A stretch of DNA of 64,000 nucleotides. It comes from Camellia lanceoleosa. Taxonomy: Eukaryota > Streptophyta > Magnoliopsida > Ericales > Theaceae. This document shows positions 32,647 through 44,132 of this stretch, piece by piece; positions within the stretch are counted from its first letter, which is position 1; every line of letters starts with the position of its first letter. The position numbers were made by a program, and so were the translations under genes. The notes under the pieces were generated by a model, which searched no databases, was not told the DNA's origin, and saw nothing but the letters and a program-made list of their open reading frames with translations. The stretch covers positions 136,402,223-136,466,222 of the forward strand of contig CM045761.1 in assembly GCA_025200525.1 (NCBI GenBank), in the 5' to 3' direction.

Positions 32647-34124
32647 GAGATATATATTCAATGCCCACTATAAAATCAATTATAACTCTTTTACAATCTA
32701 GAATATGCCAAGCTTTATATCTCAATCTAATCTATTCCAAATTCCTTAATCATTTTCATTTTTATCTCATTTCAAAAACCAAACTGAGGATACAACTCAA
32801 TGGTTCTCAAATCAATGTAGCCATCGTACAAACACTTCCATTTTCGATTTTACAAAAATTTCATCTACGGGATCATCACCCATGTATACAAACGGTTTTC
32901 AGGATTTTCATCCTGGACACATAGGGCAACTTAATTTATTAGAGTCCATTCCCTTTCTCCTCATAAACAATGGAGTACATCGTCTTTCTCCTCCCACACA
33001 TTATACATATACAATGTATAAAAACACACAGTCATATTCAATAACAATCAAAAAGAGATTAGTTTCAATTCACCTAATCCTCATGCAATTTCTACAACAA
33101 TCATAGCTATCCTTCATCGATAGCCCAAAACAAATATTTCTGAATAGATATACAATCTCTTTAACAGATAAAATTATCCAAAATTCCATAAGTGGGTGGT
33201 AATGTAGAAAACCCCTCTTTCAAAAACCAAACCCAAACCCTAACTTCACCCAAATCTTCCCAAATCCCACCATTTATACAAAATGAAAAATACCTATGTT
33301 AAAACCCATATCGAAGAGTAGAATATCCCTACCTCAAGTGTAGAAGATGGGCCAAGCAAGAGAGAAACTCCAAAGATGACAAAATCCCACTTTATTCGGT
33401 TCAAAAGAAAGATCTTGGGATGCTCCAACTTTTTAATGAAGGCACAAGGGTATAGAAATCACTTGATCTAGGCCAAAAAGTAGAGAGAGTGAGTATTTTA
33501 GAGAGAGAAAGTCTCAATCTAGGTTTTTGGAAAGTTTTAGAGAGAGAAAATGATGAAAAAGTGATTTAAAATGTCACTTTCGCAATTTGATATACGCGCA
33601 CTCTGCTTGAGCGGAGAGTTTGACGCTCGAGCGTCAAACACAAAAATTTGTCCCGCTCGAGCGCAAGAAAAGCCGCTCGAGCACCAAGACACAACAACAA
33701 GGCACTACCTACTCGAGCGCAGTAAGACCCACTTGAGCGTAGAATACATACTTCCAATATTTTACATACTTCAGACAACCACTCGAGCGCAAGAAAGGCC
33801 GCTTGAGCGCAGACTCACTTGAGCGTAATAAACGCCGCTCGAGCGTTAAAAATAGTTCTCTAACATTTTTTGTAGGCGTGCAAAGTACTGAAGGTTTGCA
33901 AAACTGGCTTGAGCGTCAGAAGTCCTGCTCGAGCGGAAGGCTAAAATTCTGGTCAACAAGGTTCTAGACCAACTAGCAACCAACCTGTTCTAAACACGCT
34001 CAAGACATTCCAAAACTCAAATACGAAGGGTCAAAGGGGAAAAACAAGACATGGATACAACGTACAACAACAGAACCCGAGTCCGGAACATAATAAAGGT
34101 CGGGTCAAAACTGGGATCGCTATA

Positions 34125-34775
34125 ACCTCCTTCCTTAAAGAATTTCGTCCCCGAAATTTCAGTACAGGTTTGAAAAATCACGATTACCTAAATTTTCAAA
34201 ATATTCGCAATTCAATTCTTAACATCATGACCCATCCACCGGTCATTCAATCTCTTCACAAGAAAACAAATCCACAACGTATCGCTCAACATGTATTATA
34301 CCAATATGTATTCTTCCGAAATTCAACTAATTTCAATATATATATATTCCATATCTCTATAACATATTCAATGTTTATAATATATTGGCATTTCCAAAAC
34401 TCAAACGACATATACAATGTTCAAATTAACCTTGTGTTTCCGAAACATATTCAACATTTACAATGCTTTCAAAATTCAAAACATATACAATGTTCTCATA
34501 GTTCATAAACAAAACTAAAATCTCAACATACATTCAAACATTAACAAATAAGTCCAGATATTTCTCTCGGACTTCCAATTCACGCTCCCAAGTTGCTTCC
34601 TCAATCCCGTGATGTTTCCACAATACTTTCACCATGGAAATTGTCTTGCCCGCAAGACTTGGTCCTGTCTATCCAAGACTCTCACTAGACTCTCCTCATA
34701 CGAGGCATCCTCGTCTACCTCTAAGTTGGCCCAATCCAAAGACATGTGATGGATCCGCTCATACTTTCAAGACAT
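34125..34775 (-). pseudogene. 3' internal region of chromovirus D
   Basis: It starts with the polypurine tract on the minus strand (34126-34140), followed by an AT-rich 3' untranslated stretch and coding remnants equivalent to 21085-21310 of C (ACTTCCAATTCACG, AAGTTGCTTCCTCAA, ACGAGGCATCC). That corresponds to the chromodomain end of pol. A Tat LTR begins at about 34776. The D sequence from 34448 on is repeated at 52861-53190, which is then continued at 59322. Confidence 0.75.
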
Positions 34776-36363
34776 CAGAGATCGCCCCAAACTCGCTCCA
34801 AGAAAGTGTGTAATTGTTGTTCTTAGCCACTACACTGGACTCATTACGGCTCAATCTAATCTTACAAAGTGCAATGTAAGACTGATAAATCACCAAAGAG
34901 TCTAAATCTGGCAAATCATTTTGGAAAATCGATTTTAATCAAAAAGCGCCAAACATGGACTGTTTTTCCAGATTTCAAAGTCACCACCTAAATATTTTGT
35001 TTTGGGAAATTTAGGAAACCCTGACTCGTGCCTAAGGCCACGTGTCCGTCATCACCAAAGTTGCCTCAGCTGGGGAACTTGGGTACGAGAGGGGAAGGTC
35101 CTGAAATGAGCACCCCCGCTCGCCCAATCAAAGATCGGCCTCTACTAACATGATATGTTGTTTTTGAAAACACATGTGTTCTTATTCCGGTTTATTAGCT
35201 AGTTTACTATGTGATGCGCACAACATACAAGTATAGACTAAATCACTCAAGTTGGAACAAAACATTTCATGTTTGTTTGTCTAAAATGGTTTGAAAGCGT
35301 TACTCGCAAGTAGGCTAAAGCGCGGATTTGCCACCCTCAAGTGGGCTTAAAACAAGATGATTTGCCACTTCAAGTGGGCTTAAAACGCACATTTCGATTA
35401 ATTGTTCCAATTCAAGCAATAAAGCCTTCACCCACAGACATTCAGGCAATTAAACAATTAAGCAGTTAGCCTCATGGCAAGCATGCTATCATGGCAGTCA
35501 CTTACACACATGCAAGGATGCTAAAGCATAAACACTCATAGTTTACTCTGAGCCAAAACAGAAGCTATGTTAGAAATCAATGCATGACCCTAGCTATGTT
35601 AAGAATGCCTAATGTAACAAATGCAAAATGCAACTAAATAGGCTCGACTATTCTAAGATGGCATATGAATATCACAATTGATACATGTATTCAAATAGGA
35701 ATTGAAATACAATGCAGTTTCAATGATGCGCCGAGCCCGGTGCATGCAAAACCAATGAATGAATGCACTCATGCAAGCATAACTATGCTAATTGAAACAT
35801 GCCCTAAAACTAACCATCAAAAGCTAGTAAATAAAAAGGAGAAAGACGTGGGGTTGGAAGACATTCACACACACACGCACACTTATTACAAAATTTTCCC
35901 TCTCGACGGAGGGTCCGAATAATAAGCTAAGCTAATCTAAGCTAAGCTACTCATTACAAGTAAACTAATTAACTAACTCTAGCTAATTAAGTATTACAAC
36001 CCAAATTGAAACAAATAGCTATGCTAAGCTGATTAAAATATTACAAAACAAATCAAATGACTAGTTTACACGAACTAAACATAAGTAATGAAATGGCCTC
36101 GCGGGCAAGGAAGAGATGCATGCTTGGTCGGCTTCGCTCGAAAATCCATTACCGTGCCTCATGATGCCTCTGTTTACACTCTTTTGGACTTCTAAAAATT
36201 GTGCCAACTTCCAAGATGCTTCTGACCCACCGTAGGAACAGGCTGAGGGATAGTCGGCCAAGAGGCATGGCCATCAGCCAAAGTTAATGGCCATCGGCCG
36301 CTTTTGATAGCCGATCGGCAAACTTGGTGGCTAGTCGGCCACTACTTCCAGTGATTTCTCCTT
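34448..36363. repeat. 1.9-kb direct repeat, left copy (end of D plus part of a Tat LTR)
   Basis: It matches 52861-54768 with few changes over its D part (34448-34775) and more small indels over its Tat LTR part (34776-36363). The right end breaks off at TTTCTCCTT, where the other copy continues into the rest of the LTR and this one into gene X. The left copy has an extra 20-base GGCC-type segment (near 36275). No LTR terminus lies at either edge. Confidence 0.9.
34776..36363 (-). repeat. Partial Tat LTR, 3' part only
   Basis: It begins after D sequence at about 34776 (GATCGCCCC after a mutated TGTA). It carries the conserved CCACGTGTCCGTCATCACC block (35039), the stem-loop array (35299-35382), GCTAAGCTAATCTAAGC repeats (35924-35950), and a GGCC cluster with GCCGATCGGC (36260-36342). 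It is cut at 36363 and lacks the U3 start with TGTAGACACCCC. Confidence 0.85.
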
Positions 36364-37777
36364 CTATATCCATCATTTGCAGATCACCTGCCAGCCCTGG
36401 GCAGTGCTGCCAGACGCAGTTAGAGACCAGTATATGGGCGCTCGGGAGACTGCCCGATTCTGGATTTTGCTTGAGGGCTCGGTCTGTCACGCGTGGTACT
36501 TGGGTGAGCGCTTCTTGCGACAGAGACTCAGTTTGCTTGAGCAGATAGTTCTGAAGCTGCCTCCTTCGCACATGAGGCATACAGAGACATACATCCCGCA
36601 GGAGATGACCGATTTCATGATCGGTTGGGATGCCGACTTTTTCAGAGATGATGGTGACTACACCGTCTTCATCCAAACATATCTCATGCCTCCTCTGGCC
36701 ACTGTTCGCCGAGGTGAGAGAGAGAGACCTGCAGCCACAACAGGAGGAGTGAGAGGATCCAGGGCGACCCAGGCCCGTGGTAGGAGGGGTTCCCGGAGGG
36801 GACAGAGAGCAGAGTGACCAGACCTGCCCACTACCATGACATGCCGAGAACGGGCTGGAGAGACTTATCAGATACCCATCGCTCCTCTCCCGGCTGATCA
36901 TGAGCTCGGCGGAGTTCAAGGCTCAACCCCGATATATGCTATACTTTACATTCTGTACATTCATTTCAATTCAGTTGATATCCCGCAGATTACTAATTAC
37001 CTCAACACTTTTGCAGGCTTCCATAGAGTACATTGGGCAAGCTCTGGAGCTGTCGGCTTTGGTGATGGGGATGCTGCAGAGAAGCATGGACCTGTTGAGT
37101 ATTTTACGGTATTCTAGTAAGTTCTTTCAAACTCCATCCCAAAACCCTCTATAAACTACTCCATATTGATCTGATGCACCACATTATCAATACTGCACTT
37201 GATACACCACACTCACATACCATTCACGGCACCGATACACTGCATCTCATATACTGGCCACGGCCCTCACACACTTCAATCATTTACCACTCACGACATT
37301 CATATACTACTCACAGCATTCATACACTGTAATCATATATTGCTCACGGCGTTCATATACTGCTTATAACATTCACACACTGTAATCATTCACCGCATTT
37401 GATACCATACTCAGCTTTGTATAGCATAATTGATGCATTTCCCAAATTGTTCTTTTCAGGCCCCATTCTAGATACTAGCCACTGCGGGCGCCTCAACGGG
37501 ACCTTCAGTGCCTCCCCGAGCAGCAGGAGGAGCAGGACGAGGGACTCCAGCGCACAGCCGGAGCAGAGCCAGACGTGCTCATACCGGGAGCAATTCGCGG
37601 GCACCTGCCCCAGATGATGACAAGTCTGATGAGGAGGCAGTGAGTCCACAATCAAAGCCTTCTCAGGATGGAGATGAGGCTGGAGATGGCTCAGGTTCAG
37701 ACTCAAGCAGCGGAGCTGACGGCAGTAGTTCTAGGCCTTCATCGAGGAAGAGGGCGAGGAGGGGTTCCCACTCTTGA
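36364..37777 (+). pseudogene. Antisense accessory gene X of element B, 5' end missing
   Basis: An exon begins after a TTTGCAG acceptor at about 36378 and encodes ITCQPWAVLPDAVRDQY, then GSVCHAWYLGERFLRQ and PQEMTDFMIGWDADFF, ending in an Arg/Gly-rich RGRRGSRRGQ and a stop at 36816. A 100-nt exon (37017-37116: ASIEYIGQALELSALVMGML) has a TTGCAG acceptor and GTAAGT donor. The last exon starts at 37460 and encodes a Gly/Arg then Asp/Ser-rich tail ending RKRARRGSHS, a possible nuclear localisation signal. The first exon is truncated by the LTR junction. The protein family is not recognised. The splice pattern matches element A at 1-620. Confidence 0.55.
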
Positions 37778-38285
37778 GGCGACTGGCGCCGATTTCAGAT
37801 GTTTTGTTTTTGCTTTATTTCCCTTTTTGCTAGTAGTTTTTGCACATTGTACTGCCTCAGGTAGGTTTATTTTCTTTAAAACTTTGTACTTTTGCAAAAA
37901 AGAAACCATGATGGAATAAAAAGTGTTACATTTTATATTCTAAGCATCACATTGCATCGCATTATACAGCATGTAAATGAGATTGAACTTTGTTTGAAAA
38001 TTGCACACTCGAATTGCATTGCCTTAATCAGGTAGTGAACCAACTAACAACAAACAAAACAAGTCGATAAGCAAAACAAGGACTTGACATGCTAACCAAA
38101 TATAAATACAACTCGATAAGCAAGACAAAAACTTAGCAATCAATGCAAAATACAACTCGATAAACAAATTGAAGTAACACAGGCGCGACTTCGCAAAATC
38201 GTCACCGAAAGGCATTCGAAGTGGAACAAGTCACAAGTTCTCAACACCTCCAACACATGGATAGCTCAGAGAACAAAAGGAGAGG
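37778..38285. other. X-Y spacer of element B with AACTCGATAAG motifs
   Basis: It matches the 621-1244 spacer of A: TTTGCTAGTAGTTTTTGCAC (37826) and the repeated AACTCGATAAGCAA at about 38110 and 38152, plus AGTCGATAAGC at 38061. The array is shorter and more eroded than in A. No gene. Confidence 0.5.
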
Positions 38286-38420
38286 CCATCGGCCACAAAA
38301 GCTAGCCGATCGGCTAAAAAGATGGTCGGTCGGCCATCAAATTGGCCGGTCGGCTATTAATGTAAAAAGTGCCCAGATTGTTGAAACATGTCCTCTATTC
38401 AACACCTTATCTTCTACAAA
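38286..38420 (+). promoter_or_regulatory. Putative promoter of gene Y (copy B), GCCGATCGGC cluster
   Basis: GGCCATCGGCC, TAGCCGATCGGCTAA, GGTCGGTCGGCC and TTGGCCGGTCGGCTA lie in 75 bases just upstream of the Y exon. The nearby Tat LTR (36260-36342) carries almost the same phrase, GGCCATCGGCC then TAGCCGATCGGCAAA. In element A both places instead use GGCCGGCC. TATA is not clear here. Confidence 0.4.
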
Positions 38421-38467
38421 AGCCCCAGTTTCATATTTTCTCCATTTCAACTCTGTTTTTGCACCAA

Positions 38468-39512
38468 ATTGAGGCATTTCTTATCCAAAATCTCACAAAT
38501 TGGATTGCTAACTTGGATGGCTTGGAAAAGCTAAATTTTCGGGGCTTCGGAATAAATGCACTATTCACGCTGAGCCGCACCCTACTGCGTTTTTCGTTCC
38601 TCCATGCCGCGGCAAGGTGTTGGAATCCAGTAACTCATGTTTTTAGCTTTGGTGGACAAGAGATGTATCCCACTTTCAAAGACTTCCAAGCTTTGATGGA
38701 GTCCGAGCGTGAGGAAGAGATCTTGCCTCAATTCCGTTTTGGCCATATCCAAGCCTTAGGACGAATGTGCGGGCTTACTTTGCATGACGCTTGGTCTTTG
38801 ATTTGCGATGGAGAATTGGACATTCCCAACTTGATTCATTGGTTTTCTGATGCCGATGACCATGGTGATCATTCCTGGCAGGGTTTTCGGCGACACGCCC
38901 TCTGCTTGTGCATGTTGTCTCATTTCTTACTTGCCCCAGGCTCCGGAGGATCTAGCGTCCATTTGATTGAGGTTGCCGAAGGTTTAAAAGAGGGCAAGAG
39001 CTGTATTGTCATGACGCTAGCTGAGACATTGATGGGTTTGGATGCCTTCCATCGCCGGGAGACGACTAGATTCATGAGTCCATCATCGCCGCAGTAATGT
39101 TTCCCATCCTATCTCACATACATTTCTCATATCACTCAGCCCTCAGGCTTGATTTTTCTCTCAAAACCCTTTTCTCACTTTTCTCTCAACGTACACTTTT
39201 CTATTCTTTAATCTCTCATTTTTCATCCCTCCCCAGATATGGTTGATGGATAAATTGAAGGTTGTGGACTCATGCCCAGCATATTCAGCTCGCGACTATT
39301 TCTTCCGGCCACATCTAGTCGATGACCCTGATGAGGGATGGTGGTGTGAATGGATGTGCAGTCTATCTGCTGTCAACATCGCTTGGCGCTGCCTTTGGCT
39401 TAATCTATCGGCGATGAGCTACAGCATGTCTCACCAGCCCAGGATTCAGTTGATCGGCCTGACACATTATGTCTTTTACTTCCGCTCGATTCCAAGGCCA
39501 ATTTGGACATGA
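38468..39512 (+). pseudogene. Antisense accessory gene Y of element B, DUF7745/plant-mobile-domain-like
   Basis: It is the same protein as Y in A. Exon 1 (38468-39095) is open throughout, with the core RCWNPVTHVFSF and PTFKDFQALM and then GEREEEILPQFRFGH-type sequence. The start codon is ATT where A has ATG, and the donor is damaged (CAGTAATG instead of CAGGTAATG). The intron acceptor CCCCAG at 39231-39236 is intact, where A has lost it. Exon 2 (39237-39512) carries VVDSCPAYSARDYFF. Copies A and B have different lesions, so the parent gene was intact when they separated. Confidence 0.6.
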
Positions 39513-40379
39513 TCGACTTGTCCAAAGAAGGATAGAGTACCCATCAGATTTCCACCGAGGCACACATTAGCTCGGTATGCCACAAAGATGGAGGACGAGA
39601 GCTTCCGCTCGCCTCATTTTCATCCTCTCTAACGAATGCATAGCTTGGCTTGATAAAGAGGCGTAGGTTGGGCCTACTTTGGCATCAGAGGCTTCCACAA
39701 GCTCTAGGAGGGGATGCAGGAACACCTGACTATGCCCAAATTTATTTACTTTAATCAGTACTTTCAAGTTTTCTTTATGAATGTAATAAAAAAACAACTT
39801 CAATTTGTATTCAAAAGTAGGAGAACTCTATACTGAAATCAATGTAATAAAGGTTGTGGATACTGAAAATTTTTCGTTTGGTCCAAAAATGGTCAAAGTT
39901 GTAAAAAGATTAATTTGAGCAAAATCAACTTTTATTTAAAATTTTCAAAATCATTTTCGATATGGATCAGAACTGGACACGCCCGAGATCTATCACTGAG
40001 ATGTACAATCCTGGATCCAGTAACTGGAAAGTTGTCCCTAGTCTAAATAGCATTGCACTGGAGATCACAACCGAGCACTTGAATGCAGAATAGACAGATA
40101 TGACCAACATGATCACACAGACAAAGTTGATTTGGAAGTGTTTATGGCTGGACTTCAGAATGAAGTTGCCTACGTATCCCAAAGACGGGAATCAAGCCTT
40201 ACGTAGTTCGGTTCTGGTTCACTCGTGTATTAACACTCTACTTTTGCGCTCTAACTTTTGCCAAGGCCGCCCTTTCTGGGTTTTCAACCTTGCGAGCTCA
40301 GTTTTTATTATTTCAAATTTTTCTCATGCTCTAACTTTTGCCTAGCTCGCCCTTTCGGGTTTTCGGCCTAGCGAGCCAG
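39513..40379. other. Convergent spacer between Y and pol of element B
   Basis: The counterpart of 2524-3397, with the same GTATCCCAAAGACGGGAATC phrase at about 40174 and the doubled CTAACTTTTGCC / CTTTCGGGTTTTCGG blocks. No gene seen. Confidence 0.55.
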
Positions 40380-41280
40380 TTAGGGATAGTATTTCTTCAA
40401 CTTGTCCACGTTAATCGGTTGGGAGAACTCAAGGCCATCTAAATCCATCAGAACGACAGCTCCACTCGACCAGATAGACTTGATGATGTAGGGACCCATC
40501 CAATTGGGTCTAAACTTGCCCTTAGGGTCGTGGATGGGAGCTCGATTGTCTTTGAGCACTAGATCCCCCTCTTTCAAATTCCTGGACATAACCTTCTTGT
40601 TGAAAGCCCTGGCAATTCTTCGTTGATAATCCTGGACGTGATACAGTGCTTTCAGCATTCTTTCATCAAAGAGCATGAGTTCTTCAAATCGCTTTCGCTA
40701 ATCTTTCACTATTCGGCACTTAGCCAATACCCGTAATGACGGAACCTCAACTTTGATAGGCAGAACAGCCACCATCCCATAAACCAAGGAATACGGAGTT
40801 GCCCTAGTAGAAGTTCAAATTGAAGTCTGGTAGCCCTAAAGAGCAAATGGCAGCTTGTCTAGCCAGGCTCTGTAGGTTTCCACCATCTTCTGCAGAATGT
40901 GCTTGATATTCTTGTTAGCGGCCTCAACAGCTCCGTTCGTTTGCAACTGATATGTAAATGACTTATGAAAAGCCACGTTGTACTTCACCAACAAGTCGAT
41001 CACCTCCTTCTTCAAGTGGGAACCATTATCCGAAATAATCTCATTCAGGACCCCCGTAGCGACAGATGATGTTGTTCCTGATGAACTTAGCAACATGCGA
41101 TGCCTTCAACACCGCATAAGATTGAGCCTCAACCCACTTCGCGAAGTAGTCTATCGCTACCAGAATGTACTCATGCCCGTTGAACCCCTTCGGAGTGACA
41201 GCCCAAATTACATCAATCCCCGAGACTGAAAACAGCCACGGTGAAATCATTTTGTATAGCTTCGATGGCTTAATGTTCAT
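40380..41280 (-). pseudogene. Integrase core and C-terminus, Tat element B
   Basis: 41280-41041 has the first core segment (GIDVIWAVTPKGFNGHEY, FAKWVEAQSYAVLKAS). 41096-40836 has NEIISDNGSHLKKE (second catalytic Asp) and QTNGAVEAANKNIKHILQKM, which retains the catalytic Glu region. 40676-40380 is the C-terminal part ending KLKKYYP. Two frameshifts and a stop separate the parts. Confidence 0.85.
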
Positions 41281-41793
41281 GCAATTTGCATGGATCTAAC
41301 ATTTTTGGCATCGCCAGACAAAGCCAATACAATCCTCATCCATGGTTGACAAGTAATAACCTTGTCTAAGGATCTTCTGGGCTAGCATCAGCCCACTCAT
41401 GTGCGTTCCGCACTCTCCTTCATGGATGGCCTCCATCAGGCGCTTGGATTCTTCAGCATCAACGCATAGCTTATGCATCTCGAGATGACCCCTCTTGTAT
41501 AGTTTACCCCCGCAGACGATGAACTGAGCAACCATTCTTCGAATTGCCCTCTTATCTTTGGCATTTGCCCCTGGCAGATAAGCTTCCTTTTCCAAGAAGT
41601 TCCAGATGTCATAATACCAGGGGTTCTGATCTTGTACCTCATCTATGGCAGCAATCAGCTCGTAGGCCGGCACGAATTTCTATTTAATGATGATCGAACG
41701 CATCCGGACTCCGAAAAGGATGTCTATCATAGAAGATAGAGTTGCTAATGAATCAGTGAACCTATTGTTCTCTCTTAATAGATGGGCAAAATT
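41281..41793 (-). pseudogene. Integrase zinc-binding region, Tat element B
   Basis: The frame at 41673-41296 encodes the linker and zinc-binding segment (RGHLEMHKLCVDAEESKR, EGECGTHMSGLMLAQKILRQ, WRCQKC end). The parts between 41674 and 41793 are the end of the archaeal-type RNase H, broken by a stop. Confidence 0.8.
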
Positions 41794-43122
41794 CTATTTC
41801 TCAAATCGAGGAATTAGAACGTCCAAGGTCTGGTGATAGATTCTCATCTTTTCTTCTTTAACTTTCCAATCTCCTTTAGCTTGAGATACAACAAGGTTCG
41901 AGTCCCTAATGACATCTAACCATTTTGCCTCTAGTTCCAGGGCGGCTTGTAGTCCAGCAATACATGCCTCATTATTCGATACTTTGAACCGGAGTTTGAA
42001 AGCTAGAGGTATGTGGGAATTGTCGGGTGCTATCAGCGACACCCCTATCCCATACCCGTATTGGTTTGACGCTCCGTCAAAGTACATCGTCCAAGTCTTT
42101 TCTTCAACATGCAGAATGGCCTGGTCTGGGAACAGATATTCAACTGCTTCATCCCCTTCAACTAGGTGATCGGCTAAGAACTCCACTACCGCTCTCCCTT
42201 TCACTGTCTTGCGCGTCATGTACTTCAGATCAAATTCGGAAAGCAGAAGCAACCAACGGGCTAGCCTACTCGTAAGTGCTAGTTTCTCGAAGAGATATTT
42301 GATGGGATCTAATCTTGAAACCAGTATTACGGAGTGAGCTAACAGGTAATGCCTTAGCTTCCTGGTAGCCCATACCAACGCCAGACAAGCCTTCTCAAGC
42401 GGAGAGTAGCAGGTCTCATAATCCAACATTTTCCTGCTCAGATAGTAGATAGCCTTCTCCACTTTGTCCTCAAACTCATGTGCAAGCATGCAGCCCATTG
42501 TCGTTTCAGTCACTGATAGGTACAGAATCAACGGTTTCCCCGGCTCAGGCGCTGATAACGCAGGTGGGTTTTGTAGATATTGCTTGATCTGCTTGAAAGC
42601 AACTTGGCATCGGTCGTCCCATTGGAACTTCTTTCCTTTCTTCAGAAGACCAAAGAGTGGTTCACAAGTCAAGGTTAATTTTGCAATAAACCGTCTTATG
42701 AATTGCACTTTACCCAGAAAGCCTCGCACCTCCTTTTCAGTCCTCGGTGGTGGCATTTCTAAGATGGCCTTGATTTTGGAAGGATCGACCTCGATACCCC
42801 TTTGTGTGATCAAGAACCCCAACATTTTCCCTACTGTAACACCAAATGTACATTTTTTAGGATTCAGCCACAACCGATACTCTCTGATCCGTTGGAAGAA
42901 TTTCTGCAAGGCGGTGTAATGGCCCTCTCTTTCCTTGGACTTGACAATCATGTCGTCCACATACACCTCAACCTCTTTATGGATCATATCATGCAAAATT
43001 ATGGTCGCAGCCCGTTGATATGTAGCCCCAGCATTCTTCAGCACAAATAGCATCACCCTATAACAATAGGTTCCCCACGGGGTGGTGAAAGCAGTCTTCT
43101 TCCTGTCTTCGAGTGCCATCAA
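41794..43122 (-). CDS. RT, RNase H and archaeal-type RNase H of Tat element B (longest open stretch)
   Basis: 442 open codons. RT palm end with YVDDMIVKSKEREG (residues about 45-60), RT thumb GFLITQRGIEVDPSKIKAI, standard RNase H (ILYLSVTETTMGCMLA, YSPLEKACLALVWATR), linker KTVKGRAVVEFLADH, then archaeal-type RNase H starting WTMYFDGASNQYGYG (DGA catalytic Asp intact, unlike DRA in A), with SNNEACIAGL and DSNLVVSQ. It breaks at LIPRFEK by a stop. This is the clearest evidence of the Tat double RNase H arrangement. Confidence 0.93.
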   Translation of the reverse strand: MMALEDRKKTAFTTPWGTYCYRVMLFVLKNAGATYQRAATIILHDMIHKEVEVYVDDMIVKSKEREGHYTALQKFFQRIREYRLWLNPKKCTFGVTVGKMLGFLITQRGIEVDPSKIKAILEMPPPRTEKEVRGFLGKVQFIRRFIAKLTLTCEPLFGLLKKGKKFQWDDRCQVAFKQIKQYLQNPPALSAPEPGKPLILYLSVTETTMGCMLAHEFEDKVEKAIYYLSRKMLDYETCYSPLEKACLALVWATRKLRHYLLAHSVILVSRLDPIKYLFEKLALTSRLARWLLLLSEFDLKYMTRKTVKGRAVVEFLADHLVEGDEAVEYLFPDQAILHVEEKTWTMYFDGASNQYGYGIGVSLIAPDNSHIPLAFKLRFKVSNNEACIAGLQAALELEAKWLDVIRDSNLVVSQAKGDWKVKEEKMRIYHQTLDVLIPRFEK

Positions 43123-44132
43123 AATCTAATTGTAGCCTAAAAACCCATCCATGAACGAGAGCAGCACATGCCCAGCAGTGAAGTCCACTAATTCGTCGAT
43201 ATGCGGCAGAGGAAAGTCGTCCCTCGGACTGGCTTTGTTCAAATCCCTAAAGTCCACACATACCCGAATTCTCGCCCTTCTTCAAAGACCGAACTATATT
43301 GGCCAATCAAGTTGATACTCGATACTAATGTAAACCTTGTGTCGATCTGCTAGGTGACCTCTTCTTTGATTTTTAGTGCCCACCGGCGATCCTTCGAGCT
43401 TCGCTAATGTGTCGCCTTTAGGTCAAGAGGATTCGGTGTCATACAATCTCAAGATCGATTCTGCATGTCTTCGTGAGGACCACGCGAAAATATCTTTGAA
43501 ATCTTTAATAAACGACTAAGCGCTTGCTCCTCAAGACAACATGGATCCAATCTCGACCCAGGGTCCTTCTCAAGACTAACGTTAATTGTGGTGATTTCAT
43601 CAACCAAGGGTTTTACAAACCTCTCCTCGCTCTTGATTAGGCAAAATTGCAAAACCGAGGAATTTCTTCTCGCTGCTTTCATCAAAATTTTGAAAATCCC
43701 GACACGCAATAAATTAAAGGCACAAAAAAGTACTCGGAAGCCACAGTCGTACCATTCTCATTAATAACATCCAGTCTGCCTGATTCCTCTGTTACGACAG
43801 ACTCAAAGGCAAAAGAAAAAAATGACCTGGACAGGATAGTGGCATCCGGGTTATCACCCTCGAGAATACCGGACTCAGACTCACACGAGCTGGAACCTGA
43901 TTCCGACTCCACAAACTCAGTGGAATCAGATTTCGGCTCACTACCGAATCTTGCCGCCGATAAAGCCCTCCTCGTATTGCCAAACGAGGGAGGGTGCGAT
44001 AGATGCATTGAGAATGCCTGAAGATGGGCCCATAGCTGCTTTATCCCCGATCATGGAAACTGCGAAGTTATCTCCCAAGCACTCCGGTACGATTTGAGGA
44101 TTTGAAAAGAGACAAGCCAACGCTACCCCCAT
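43123..44132 (-). pseudogene. RT N-terminal half and acidic linker, Tat element B
   Basis: It has degraded counterparts of the A sequences. 43449-43709 shows FVKPLVDEITTINVS. 44008-43682 shows the acidic/Ser-rich linker (ESESGSSSCESESG) and SFFSFAFESVVTEESG. The region between 43123 and 43449 (fingers of RT) has many small deletions compared with A. Confidence 0.7.

Larger units (their letters stand above)
29775..34124 (-). repeat. 3' LTR of chromovirus D, with a nested solo LTR
   Basis: It begins TATAACACCCTAAAATAAAT at 29775, equivalent to the C LTR end at 27999, and finishes ...GGGATCGCTATA at 34124, followed by the polypurine tract. Without the solo LTR at 30247-32646 (and one target copy) its length is about 1.95 kb. 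It directly abuts the cut C LTR, which suggests that D inserted into the 5' LTR of C. Many CTCGAG-centred motifs lie at 33600-33940. Confidence 0.82.

Noticed and set aside
36284..36919. Minus-strand frame of 211 codons
   Set aside because: Antisense to gene X, whose plus-strand frame has splice sites and a counterpart in element A.
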